Assembly: GCA_015501585.1 (NCBI GenBank)
Contig: JADNRY010001243.1
Coordinates: 1-14,211 of the forward strand
Source: Rhodocollybia butyracea
Taxonomy: Eukaryota > Basidiomycota > Agaricomycetes > Agaricales > Omphalotaceae
Length of the DNA: 14,211 nt
Reading direction: 5' to 3'
The position numbers and the translations under genes were made by a program. Positions within the stretch are counted from its first letter, which is position 1. The number at the start of each line of letters is the position of its first letter. The notes under the pieces are model-generated. The model saw only the letters and a program-made list of their open reading frames with translations. It searched no databases and was not told where the DNA came from. Positions 1 through 8,526 of this stretch are shown here, piece by piece.

Positions 1-249
1 GTGTGCTCAGTACTCAGTACCGGTTTATACTGGTATCTTGTTCCGGTCAACTTTGTTTAAATGAACCAATCGAGAAGAAACCGGAATCATATCGAGATAT
101 CGGCCCCGCAGGAACTTGCACCGATTCCGCCGACTTCAGATTGATTCATCTCTCTTGGAAAGCACACGGAGATATAGCGCAATTTTGAAAAATGATTGAT
201 ATTGTACTAGTACTTCGCAGTCCGAACTCACGTTCTACCCCTCCAGTCT
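1..249. other. Left edge, no supported feature
   Basis: Short open frames on both strands show no recognisable protein composition and no splice-consistent extension. If the minus-strand gene to the right is real, this would be its 3' flank. Confidence 0.4.
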
Positions 250-1256
250 TCAAAAGTTTGTACAAGTGTTGCTCTCCACGATCGCCTTTCCTACCAGTTG
301 ACTGTGTCCCGCAATATCCGCAGTTTCTGGGTTGGAAAGACCAGAAGAGATGTACCAAGATTCATAGGAACGGAATTCTGAGGGATGGTCAATGAGACTG
401 TGGCCGGGAGTGGTTGTTGCAATTGCAGGGTAGATGAAGTGTCACCTAAGCCGTCAGCAAGACAGGCTGCGAGAGCGTAGATCGCGCGTAGACACGAGGC
501 TGGATCATGAGTGCATTCGCTCAAGCGATAGGAAACACGTCAGGATCTCCGCTCACCTGTTCATCCCTCTGTGAATCATCCTCTAAAATGCCATCGCCTT
601 CCAAATCAGTTCGAAATGAATCTCACCTCGACATAGAGCCCGCCCGCAACCTGCAGGGATACCGCATATACACTACGCCGGGACAGCCATTAGGAGCGCC
701 GTACCGCAGGAGAGGGAGAGAGACAGATGGAGCAAAAAGAGAAAGTGAAATGGGATGGACGGATCCGGGGAGCTGATGCGGGAATTGATATTGATGAGCA
801 GTTGCTGGGTGTTGTGGGGATACAAGGTTCTCAGTGGCATCGGCTCCAAGTAGGCCAGGTTTGTGGAAAGCAGTGGATGAACCGGTGCCGGTGATCAATC
901 GATTAAGGAGATAGAGCTAGGATTGGGCTGGATGGATGGACGGAAGGATGTTTATATTCATACTTAAAGTTGTACATGTTAGTTTGAGCAGCCCAACGAT
1001 ACGCTTACTGCTCTGCCACAGTTGTACAGCACTGATTCAATAGTATCAAACTCACCTCGTCGATCCACGATGCTTGAAAAACCACCAACCGCATGACCTT
1101 TCCACGCGAGCTAACCGGAACCTGCCATTTGCCGTCTAGTATACCGCAGGTATTTCCTTTTCCATGTCTCCTTTGGACAGTGTCTTCTTCGGCACTGAAG
1201 GCAGCGTCGAGGCAAAGGACGTTGTCGTCAACAATCAATGATCGATGTCCAGTCAT
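250..1256 (-). CDS. Possible spliced host gene or remnant, minus strand, unrecognised
   Basis: Several minus-strand stretches look protein-coding. One begins at an ATG at 1254-1256 and runs to a GTGAGT donor at 1050-1055, including LDGKWQVPVSSRGKVMRLVV. Another (about 250-377) includes YESWYISSGLSNPETADIAG and ends at TGA 250-252. Fungal-sized GT-AG introns can be drawn at 569-626 (58 nt), 500-556 (57 nt) and 378-445 (68 nt, with a TTGAC branch-like site). However, I cannot join all exons in one consistent frame, and the exon boundaries at 640-1050 are unclear. It may be a decayed gene, two genes, or chance. If real, the LTR sits about 110 bp upstream of its start codon, in the promoter or 5' leader. 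No family is recognised. Confidence 0.25.
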
Positions 1257-1366
1257 AAATAATAGGCTGATGCAACTCGGCGCCGCAATGAAATGAACTG
1301 TCTTGCTTGACTCTTGCTCGACGCACAGCTGCAGTAACAATTGTTCTCGAACCAATCATCCACTGA

Positions 1367-2379
1367 TGATATGCTAACTTGGGGCTGCACACGAAAGTGA
1401 ATGAAAGACTAAGTCCAACACACACCAACACACACACACTATGAATCAAGCACAAGTTCGGAGGGGTACACAAAAAGATATATAATTCAAAGTACAATCA
1501 ACTTTAATAGATTTTCTTCACAAGTTCTATTGAACTTGGGCGTGATTTCTGTTCTTTGGACCTAATAACTTTACTTTGAGAGACACCTAATAGCTTTACT
1601 TATATTACTTCTTCTTGAATACAAGTCTAATTGCTTAATACTGTCTGTCTTTCTGTTACTAAGTCTAGTCTTTCAGAACTAATCACTAGAAGCACCTGAA
1701 CACTACTAGCTGAGACTGTGAGCCAAAGCCAGAAGTGGGGGGTAAGAATGCTTGCTCCATTTCGTCAGGCATCCTTCCTTATATTCTAAATTTGATCAAT
1801 TGCAATTATAAAGCATAAATGCTACACACGAGCACAGCGGGAATACATGTGCTCTTGTTATTCAATAGAAGCTCATGAAATTGTTATTTCACGCGCTGTC
1901 TTAAATCTGCGGGACGCCGCGGCATGATCTCGGAATGGTCCCGGAACCTCGGCACATCAATCTCCTCACATCAATCTCCTCGGGGTCGGCGATACATTAA
2001 TCTCCTCACATCAATTTCTGATGGGAAGTCCCGCTTGGACCGTTTAACGTTGATACTTGTTCTTTCTTCTATAAATCTATTTGTAAGTCTTCTAGTTGCA
2101 ATAAGATATCTTAGGATCGCTTCAACAGTCTGAGTATTAGTCTTTATTTGTGGTGGGTTTCAGTATTCTTGTACTATCATTGATTACAACTGTGTTCTGT
2201 TGCCGAGACTCAGTTTTGATGTCATCAGCAATTAACATCCGTGTGTTTTAGTGATACCGCGCGGTAACGGCGGATTTCTAGAATACTTTGTATAGCACAT
2301 GAGCTCAATGCAGTCTGATTTGATGCCGAAAACGCGCATACATTGCGCGTTTATGCCCAAATAATTATGGGTCGTATCA
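1367..2379 (-). repeat. 3' LTR of the retrotransposon (left copy)
   Basis: This 1013-bp direct repeat matches 12198-13201 nearly base for base. Its ends are TGATAT...GTATCA, an inverted terminal repeat with the TG...CA rule of LTRs. It is the 3' LTR because the Gag-Pol frames are on the minus strand and the purine tract lies directly beside position 2380. Inside it are a CA-rich run (about 1418-1440), a near-repeat of a 16-mer (1561-1576 and 1586-1601), four copies of a 14-mer (1953-2020), and palindromes near its element-sense start. A block at about 1765-1884 differs strongly from the other LTR. Confidence 0.96.
1953..2020. repeat. Four copies of a 14-bp motif in the left LTR
   Basis: CACATCAATCTCCT occurs twice in perfect tandem (1953-1966, 1967-1980). 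After 12 bp come a variant, TACATTAATCTCCT (1993-2006), and CACATCAATTTCTG (2007-2020). The same array is in the right LTR (12778 to about 12844). It lies in U3 in element sense, where repeated protein-binding sites often drive LTR transcription. Confidence 0.8.
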
Positions 2380-2393
2380 TCCCCCCTTTTCTT
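2380..2393 (-). other. Polypurine tract
   Basis: On the minus strand this reads AAGAAAAGGGGGGA and directly abuts the first base (T) of the 3' LTR. An all-purine run ending at the LTR edge is the RNase H-resistant primer for plus-strand DNA synthesis in LTR elements. It independently fixes both the minus orientation and the 2379/2380 LTR boundary. Confidence 0.9.
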
Positions 2394-2747
2394 AATATGA
2401 ACTGTCCTCAGTTCATTGAACTTGATAGTTTTGGGGCTGCACGGAACTGATACTATACAATGGATACACAACATCGACTTCATCAGATTTCTTATTCTTG
2501 TTGCCGCATCACATGGAAATTCTTATCAACAACTTTCACATTCTTTCTTGTCCATATGGATCAAACCTTTTCAAGTCTTTCCGTTCACACATCAAGTCTT
2601 ATCAATGATAATTGCATTACTAAGTCATGCAATTTTGTCTGCGGTACATATGCACAGTGGCGCGCACAATATATTTTGTCTTCTCACCATACTTCAATTT
2701 TGGTCTTAGCAACATTTACCAACTTCGTCACTTCTTACTCTTGCTGG
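2394..2747 (+). other. Spacer between purine tract and the antisense-gene TATA box
   Basis: The roughly 350 bp are AT-rich with many TTCTT/CTTTC runs. Open frames here (for example one from 2416) have no plausible protein composition. A 12-bp string, TTGGGGCTGCAC, near 2432 also occurs near the outer end of the left LTR (about 1378) but is too short to interpret. The likely content is the upstream promoter region of the plus-strand gene. Confidence 0.45.
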
Positions 2748-2755
2748 TATAAAAG
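2748..2755 (+). promoter_or_regulatory. TATA box of the antisense gene
   Basis: TATAAAAG matches the eukaryotic TATA consensus and stands about 120 bp before the ATG at 2873. A pyrimidine-rich stretch follows, which is the usual transcription-start and leader composition of highly expressed fungal genes. It points away from the LTR and along the plus strand, opposite to Gag-Pol. A start about 30 bp downstream (near 2780) would give a leader of about 90 nt. Confidence 0.65.
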
Positions 2756-2820
2756 CTGCAGTAAATTTTCGACTCTCTCTCATCCGATTTTCGGTTCTAG
2801 CTTGTCTAACAAGCATTCTG

Positions 2821-2848
2821 TCTATCTCTCTCAATCTATCTCTCTCAA
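2821..2848 (+). repeat. Perfect tandem duplication of 14 bp in the antisense-gene leader
   Basis: TCTATCTCTCTCAA occurs twice back to back, immediately before the start codon region. It is part of a CT-rich leader and probably arose by slippage. A role in initiation-site choice is possible but not shown. Confidence 0.8.
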
Positions 2849-2872
2849 CTTTGTCTTGACTCCATCTCAAAC

Positions 2873-4338
2873 ATGTCCTCCACCACTATTGCTGCTGATT
2901 ACACCTCTGTCAAGGAGGACATCATTAATCAGTCTTCTCTTTATTTTGCTACTATGTATCCTGCTCTCAGCAAAGCTGGCCAGTGGGGCGCTCTTCTGAG
3001 CATGGCTACTGCTTTGGGAGATGCTACTGTTAAGTCTTGCATCTTGTCTTTATTACTGCTATTATTCATATATGTTTCTGTTCTAGGCTCGTCTCCTTGC
3101 CTTTAAACCACAGCTTCTTGCTGATTCTGTCTTTCATAACACCATTTTTAAATCCAAGCAAGCGTTGGAGGCCTTGTCAAGGGGTGCAGAGACGCGTGGG
3201 GACTCTTTCATTATGCCTCCCTGCCATGTCTCTATTAAGTCGGTTACTAAGTGGATACACGAACAACGTGCCTCTCAATCTGCTGCTCAACCTGTCACTC
3301 CCTTGGTGACTGCTGTCAATACTGCGGCCATTGCCAATACTCCAGCCCCAGGCCCTAAAGTCTGTTTATTCTGTTCAATTATTCTTTCTATATGTTCATT
3401 ATTTATACTAGCCCCGCCGCTCTGCTCGTAAGGGAAAAGCAGTGAAGTCCCCTTCTGTAGTTGAATCTTCTGATGAGGAGGAGGATATTATTCTCCTCGA
3501 TGATGATGTTCCCATGGGTGATTCTACTGCACTTGGAGATCTTGGGACTGGTACTGACATGGTATGTCATAGCTTCATATTTTGTGGATGCACTTCATGG
3601 TATCTTATTTCTATTTGCTCAGATGTCTGTGGACTTGGCCATGCCTGGTGCCACATTGTCTCTCGAGACTCCGGCCGCTCCTCCTGCTGTTGGCTCTGGT
3701 GCCGTTCCTACTGGAATTAAGTTCTCTAAGTCCAAGGGCAAGGAACCTGCTATTACTGTAAGTGCTACTCTTTCTGAGTTGTTCAGTTCAATAACCTTCT
3801 TTGTCTTTATTAGAGCACTGATTCAACCAAGGCACAGGTACGCTATCTTTTCTTTCATGAAGTACCTGGCCTTGACCTTCATTCTTCTTCCTATGTCAAG
3901 GCCGTTGCCTATGCCAAGGCTGGATTTGAAGAAATTCAGAGGAAACGCCAACGTTCCGGTACTGGATCTGACTACATCAAGGTTGCAGAGGGTACTACCT
4001 TGGCATTCCCCAACTCTTCTGCTCAGATTGCCGGTATGTCATCCATAATCTCTTTATTCCATTGTACTGAATTCTGAATTTGTTCATAGCGGCTGCTTCT
4101 TCTTCTTCTAGTCATATCTCCACCACTATTCTGGAGAAGGCTAACGGTTTGGTTTCCAACATATCCATCTCTCCCAAGTCTGAGCATTGCTCTTGTGAAG
4201 CAGGAGGCTGACCTTAGATCAGAGTTGGATGTTACCATGAGCCGTATCAATTATCTCCTACAGTATTTTGATATCATTCAGTGCCAGCATGTCCAGGTCT
4301 TGAAGGACTTGCACTTGGCTGAAATTCTTTCTGAGTAG
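2873..4338 (+). CDS. Spliced antisense passenger gene of unknown function, five introns, C-terminal frameshift
   Basis: The ATG at 2873 (context CAAAC before it) opens a frame that stays coding if five short GT-AG introns are removed: 3029-3086, 3360-3411, 3562-3622, 3758-3813 and 4034-4089 (58, 52, 61, 56 and 56 nt; donors GTTAAG, GTCTGT, GTATGT, GTAAGT, GTATGT). The first four lie exactly between codons. The exons give 351 residues, ending at TGA 4209-4211. The start is MSSTTIAADYTSVKED. Basic clusters, possible nuclear signals, are PRRSARKGKAVK and QRKRQR; an acidic run is ESSDEEED; Ala/Pro/Ser-rich linkers lie between. No signal peptide, membrane segment or enzyme motif is seen. After the TGA, a +1 frame still reads like protein (ALVKQEADLRSELDVTMSRI, stop 4336-4338), so one base change near 4155-4195 probably truncates this copy by about 45 residues. 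The segment 3838-3900 is an alternative in-frame 63-nt intron. I do not recognise the family. The gene model is fairly sure; the function is unknown. Confidence 0.75.
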
Positions 4339-4467
4339 ATGTTCTATCTATTTACATGTCATTCTTTGTGCCAACTACTGTGACCTTCTTTTCATATATA
4401 TGGTTGTATGTTTGTACTCTGTCTCAACAATTGTCTGTGACGTTATGGGGCACCAGAATTGTCGTCA
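4339..4467. other. Convergent intergenic gap between antisense gene and pol
   Basis: About 129 bp separate the last plausible stop of the plus-strand gene (4336-4338) from the pol stop on the minus strand (4468-4470). The gap is T-rich on the plus strand and has no AATAAA hexamer. Each transcript would need to end here or run into the other gene. Confidence 0.6.
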
Positions 4468-4656
4468 TCACTGAATTGTTTCTTCCCAGTTCAAGTCCAA
4501 ATCTTCACTGTGTTCACCTCGGATTCTGGGTTCTGTGACAGAGTTGTCATTTTCATATTCAATTTCAGGTAATTCTTCAATGTGTGCAATTTCCATATCA
4601 ATAGGTTCATTATCATTGGGCTCTGGCCCATTAGCAATTTTCTCTAAGGCCTCCAT

Positions 4657-6000
4657 TGATATTCCTGTAAGTAGCGGTAGTTGTTTGTGGAAGTCTTATT
4701 CTATGGCGGGCATTGTATGGCCTAACTCGAAATGGTGATATCTTGTTCTGAAATACTGCACCATCCATTTCAGCTATGACATATGACCCTCCTTCAGTTC
4801 TTCTTATGATAATACAAGGTCCCATCCATCTGGGAAGCATTTTTGCATTCAAGGAATTCTCTACTCGTGTATTACGGATCAATACAAGTTCTCCAGGCTT
4901 GAAGTCAAAATTCCTAATTGTATGTCTGTGCATGTGCTCATACCTCAGTGTATCCTTGCGCTTCTTCTCATCTATGAGTTCCATTATTTCCTTGACTCTA
5001 TCTGAGTGTAATGCAAGTGCTCTTGCTCTAAGTCCAATCAATTCTGTTGTACTCAGGACATGACCTGGTATTTGCATTAACCAAGTAGCTTGCATTATAT
5101 CAAATGGTAAACAGGATGTGCACCTGTTAGAGCAAAGAATGGAGAGCATCCAAGTCTTTTTCTGACTGTTATTCTGTCAGCCCACATTACTTCGGGGACA
5201 TAATATGACCATCGAGACTGTACTCCATTTGCGGCCTTGAATAGAGCTTGGCGTACATCCCAATGTGGCCTTTCAATCTTTCCATTTGCTTGTGAGCGGT
5301 ATGGAGCAATCTGAATGCCTTTAATTCCATACCGTTCCTCAATGTACTTAATAGCTTTCAGGAATGGAGTTCCATTGTCTGTGTAGATCACAGCAAGGCA
5401 TCCCCATCTGCATATAATCTCTTCAAAAATCCATTCACCAATAGCTTTTTGCTGTTTCTTTCTGCAATGCCCTCCCTTCCATCCAACTTGTTACATGGCA
5501 CCGTCCATGTACAAAATACTTCCTCCGATTTGACATTGGCATGTGCATGGTATCAGCATGAAGTACTTGAAAAATAGAAGGTGTAGCTGTTAACTTTGGT
5601 GGAGTTCTAATGTGGATCCTTCAAGCGTTGTTGACACAAGTGACATGTCTTCACATACCAGTTTGCATCTCTATCTATTTCTGGCCACCAAAAACGCTCA
5701 GTAAGTAAGGTTTTTAGTTGCATAAACACCTTTGTGACCAAGGCCATCATGTGCGGCCTTCATCATAGACATTCGGTGCTCCTTACCAACTACTAGTTTA
5801 TGTTTGCCTTCAATGTCTCTTCTATACAAATTGTCATTTTGGACATGAAACTGCCGTGCAAATTGTTTGAAGTTCAAATATTGACCATCAGTCATGTGTT
5901 CTGGTCTCCATTTTGGATTCTTCAGCCACTTCCGCACTAGTAGAAGTCTATTGTCTTGTTCTTTTCCCTTCACTGTTCTATGTACTTCTTCATATCTCTC
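4657..6000 (-). pseudogene. Integrase domain with HHCC zinc finger and D,D-34-E core
   Basis: It inserts the cDNA into host DNA. The N-terminal zinc site is seen as H-x4-H (AHDGLGHK, His codons 5749-5751 and 5734-5736) and C-x2-C (TCHLC, 5634-5645), with a frame change between them near 5700. The catalytic core has Asp in HADTMHMP (5552-5554), Asp in YTDNGTPF (5377-5379) and Glu in GKIERPHW (5272-5274). The last two are exactly 34 codons apart. The order LKRL.../EEIICRWG then TDNG is typical. The C-terminal part (4631-5149) contains [20 protein letters not shown] and a GPY/F-like segment, [14 protein letters not shown], followed by [19 protein letters not shown]. At least four frame changes break the domain (about 5700, 5590-5450, 5391, 5130), although every catalytic and zinc codon is preserved. 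Confidence 0.93.
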
Positions 6001-6314
6001 CTCACTTACAAAGTGCTGAGGCTTTATAATCTGAGGCAGACTAGCCAAGAATGGTGCATTAGCTGGAAATTCTTGAACTAATTTTGCCCGTAAAATTTCC
6101 TCTTGAGCGCTGGCTTGCTGTACAGTTTGCACAAAGTCTTGTACAGACTCTGCAACTTCCTGACTATAGCCTGTCCTAGTGTCTATCTTGTCTTTGAATT
6201 CTTCAAATGGTATGGTAGTGTCTATACCATTCTCAAAAGTAACTGAAAATGAGTGTCCTTCCTCCTGGAATTCTGCTTCTGGATTGAAGTACACTTCATC
6301 TCCTGGTTGCTCAT

Positions 6315-6756
6315 CTCTTCTTGATAATCCATCCGATCCATGCTTCTTTCCCGGTATATGCTTAAGTTCAAAATGGAACATCAAAATCTGTTCAATCCAT
6401 CTATTTATAGCTGCATTTGGGACTTCATCAGGGTGTTGAAGCATGCCCTTAATGTACTTTGCATCAACTTCAATAATCAAATTCCTTATCCCAAATAGCC
6501 AATACTTACAGGCTTGTAAAGCTCTGTATAAGCCATATAACTCTCTTTTGGGCTGTGAGAATCTCGCCTCTCGGTCATTGTAAGTAATTGACCCAAATCG
6601 TGCATAATGTCTCTTCCTTGCATTCTCCTCATCTTGCTGACAGATATAAAATCCCACGCCTTTGGAATGAGCTGTCTACAGACAAAATCACTGGCATGTT
6701 ACTGTCATACTGTAATTTTCTGAGTGCGGGTGACTCTTTGATTGCTTTCTTTCAAG
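6315..6756 (-). pseudogene. RNase H domain
   Basis: It degrades the RNA strand of the RNA-DNA hybrid and leaves the purine-tract primer. Catalytic residues can be followed: Asp in VILSVDSS (GAC at 6674-6676), Glu in KRELYGLYRAL, Asp in LIIEVDAKYIKGML, and the late Asp in GSDGLSRR (GAT at 6331-6333). The first Asp is separated from the rest by a frame change near 6655. From 6657 downward the frame is open through the remaining three positions and on toward integrase. Linker text after it (EAEFQEEGHSFSVTFEN) is not conserved enough to assign. Confidence 0.88.
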
Positions 6757-8122
6757 TCATCCATGGCTTTCTGTTCTCTTGGTCCCCAAAAGAATGGTAC
6801 ATTGGTCCTTTCTAAGGTTATTAATGGGTTCCGCAATTTTTGCATAGTTCTTTACAAACATCCGACAGAGACCGGCTGTCCCTAAAAAAGCTCCGTACAT
6901 CTGAAATATTCTTGCAGGGTCCCCATCTATCAATGACACCCATTAAGTCTGGATCTACTACCCTGCCTTCATAAGTACATCTATATCCAACTACTTTTGA
7001 ATTCTGAAGCACACAAAATTGCCTTATAGCCAGAGAATGTGCCACCACAATATTTTACTCTTTGTACAATTCTGTTCACATTCTGGAAATGTTCCACACA
7101 AAGCGGCGAATTCCGGGATTTTCGGGAATTACTTCATATCCGCCATTTGGTAGTTCATATCGTGTTGGTGGACCCTTGATAGGTACATCATCAATATAAT
7201 GGTCTTGTTACATGTGGAATTTCATCTCTCAGCATGTAAGTGACATCATCATGAAATATTGGTACTGAATTTGTCCAACCCATGGGCAACGTTGTTAATC
7301 TAAGTGCACCAAAGGGGGTTTGGAAAGTGGTCAAGTCCCTTGATGACTCTGCCAAAGTTCTTTCATCATATCCAACATACATGTCTAATATTGCACCACA
7401 TGAATAGCCGGCAAATTGATCAGCTAATTCATCAGTAGCAGGGGGTAAACCTGAATGTTGAATTGTTACTTGATTGAGTGGTTCAAGACTTTGAACCAAT
7501 CTAATAGTCTTTCCGTCTTTCTTAAGTACTCCAAACCATCTTGATCTATAGGAGGAATTTGAAGGTTCAAATACTCCAGCATCCATTTTAATTCTGACGG
7601 CCTTACAGACCTCATCATAAGTTCCAGGTGGTATGGGAATATTTTTCTGTACCCATGGAGTATGTGCGGAATTACAGGTATGTCAACAGGGGGAAAGAAA
7701 TCCTCTCGAAACTTTCCTCTTTCTTGATCATTCCATGCAAAACCTTTCTCCTGTTCCATCATGAAATGGTGCATGAGTTTTCTTTCTTCTGGCCATAGGA
7801 AGTCTTCTTCATGTAACTTGTCTATGATTTCCTTTCTTTCTTCAGTGTACCTACCAGTAGATGTAAACTCTGGAGGTTGCGGAGATAACTTAGGCATATC
7901 CAGGAGTGGGTCACCCTTGATATCTCTTACTATTCTGAATTTCTGGTCAAGTTCACCAAGTACTGGTCTGATCTTCTTTGCTACAGGTTTATACTTTCTG
8001 GATGCAAGCACTGCCATGGGCTCATAATAAATATCAGATCTGGTAGGTTTCAAGTCTCCTATCTCAGACTGAGATAACTTAGAAATGAAAGAGCAGAGTG
8101 GGGTATAACTGATGTAATGCAT
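6757..8122 (-). pseudogene. Reverse transcriptase domain, frame-broken
   Basis: RNA-dependent DNA polymerase of the element. The N-terminal part (7670-8122) reads KYKPVAKKIRPVLGELDQKF, a Trp/Glu-rich region and FREDFFPPVDIPVIPH, a block typical of basidiomycete Gypsy RT. After a shift near 7670 the frame resumes with PWVQKNIPIPPGTYDEV, then the fingers/palm (RSRWFGVLKKDGKTIRLV). The first catalytic Asp lies in ILDMYVGYDER, and the palm continues with TTFQTPFGALRLTTLPMGW. The polymerase box YIDD is encoded at 7187-7198, but a one-base shift just upstream puts it in a different frame from the preceding segment, which ends in a stop. Downstream pieces at 6821-7048 (VVGYRCTYEGRVVDPDLMG) and 6757-6939 (GTAGLCRMFVKNYAKIAEP) are the thumb/connection. 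All polymerase motifs survive locally, but not in one frame. Confidence 0.93.
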
Positions 8123-8526
8123 ATTAGGTAATATTTTTGAATTTTCTCGATTTTCTATTGTTTTTCCATTTTCAAAGTTATTGAATGTTTTTGGTATCCC
8201 TATGGGATTTTTTCATTCTTTTCACATCAAATAATTTAGCCAATTTCAAATTCTGGGCATGCACAACTTCCACTGTGCTAGCACTTAAATTAGGTTCTGG
8301 AATTTTTGCTTTCACAGAATAAATATCAGAGAGGTAAGAAGACAGTGAATAATGAGCCCCCTTATCATGTGCAGAAGCATTCAAGGATGCCAGTAGATAT
8401 GCATTTCTAAGTCCATCTTTGGTAAACTTTTTCTTTTTGTCAGGTAGACAGTAAACTATCTATCACGACTTCTCCTTTCTTTGTCTACCTGAAGTAGCAC
8501 TGCAACCTCTCCTTGATCTTTTCTAA
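8123..8526 (-). pseudogene. Linker between protease and reverse transcriptase
   Basis: The frame holding 8178-8384 can be extended upstream to about 8437. It encodes pieces such as GLRNAYLLASLNASAHDKG and HYSLSSYLSDIYSVKAKIPE. At least two frame changes occur at 8450-8526. Composition is consistent with the poorly conserved bridge before the RT core in fungal Gypsy elements. No motif of known function is visible. Confidence 0.5.

Noticed and set aside
1341..1352. Similarity of TTGTTCTCGAAC in the left flank to TTGTTCCTTCGG in the right flank as a degenerate target duplication
   Set aside because: The strings are not adjacent to the LTR ends and match only over six bases, so chance is enough.
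1418..1440. CA-repeat as a telomere-like or CRISPR-like array
   Set aside because: It is a short simple CA run inside both LTRs with no spacers or regular units.
1924..2133. Open frame in the left LTR, partly repeated at 12749-12937
   Set aside because: It comes from the repeated 14-mer and palindromes, and the two copies lose their shared frame through one-base length changes. It is not a conserved protein.
2416..2999. Long plus-strand open frames upstream of and overlapping the first exon of the antisense gene
   Set aside because: They start before or beside the TATA box, are rich in Ser/Phe/His from the CT-rich leader, and lack protein character. The ATG at 2873 in another frame gives the consistent spliced gene.
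4535..5063. Plus-strand open frames across the integrase region
   Set aside because: They are reverse-strand shadows of conserved integrase text on the minus strand.
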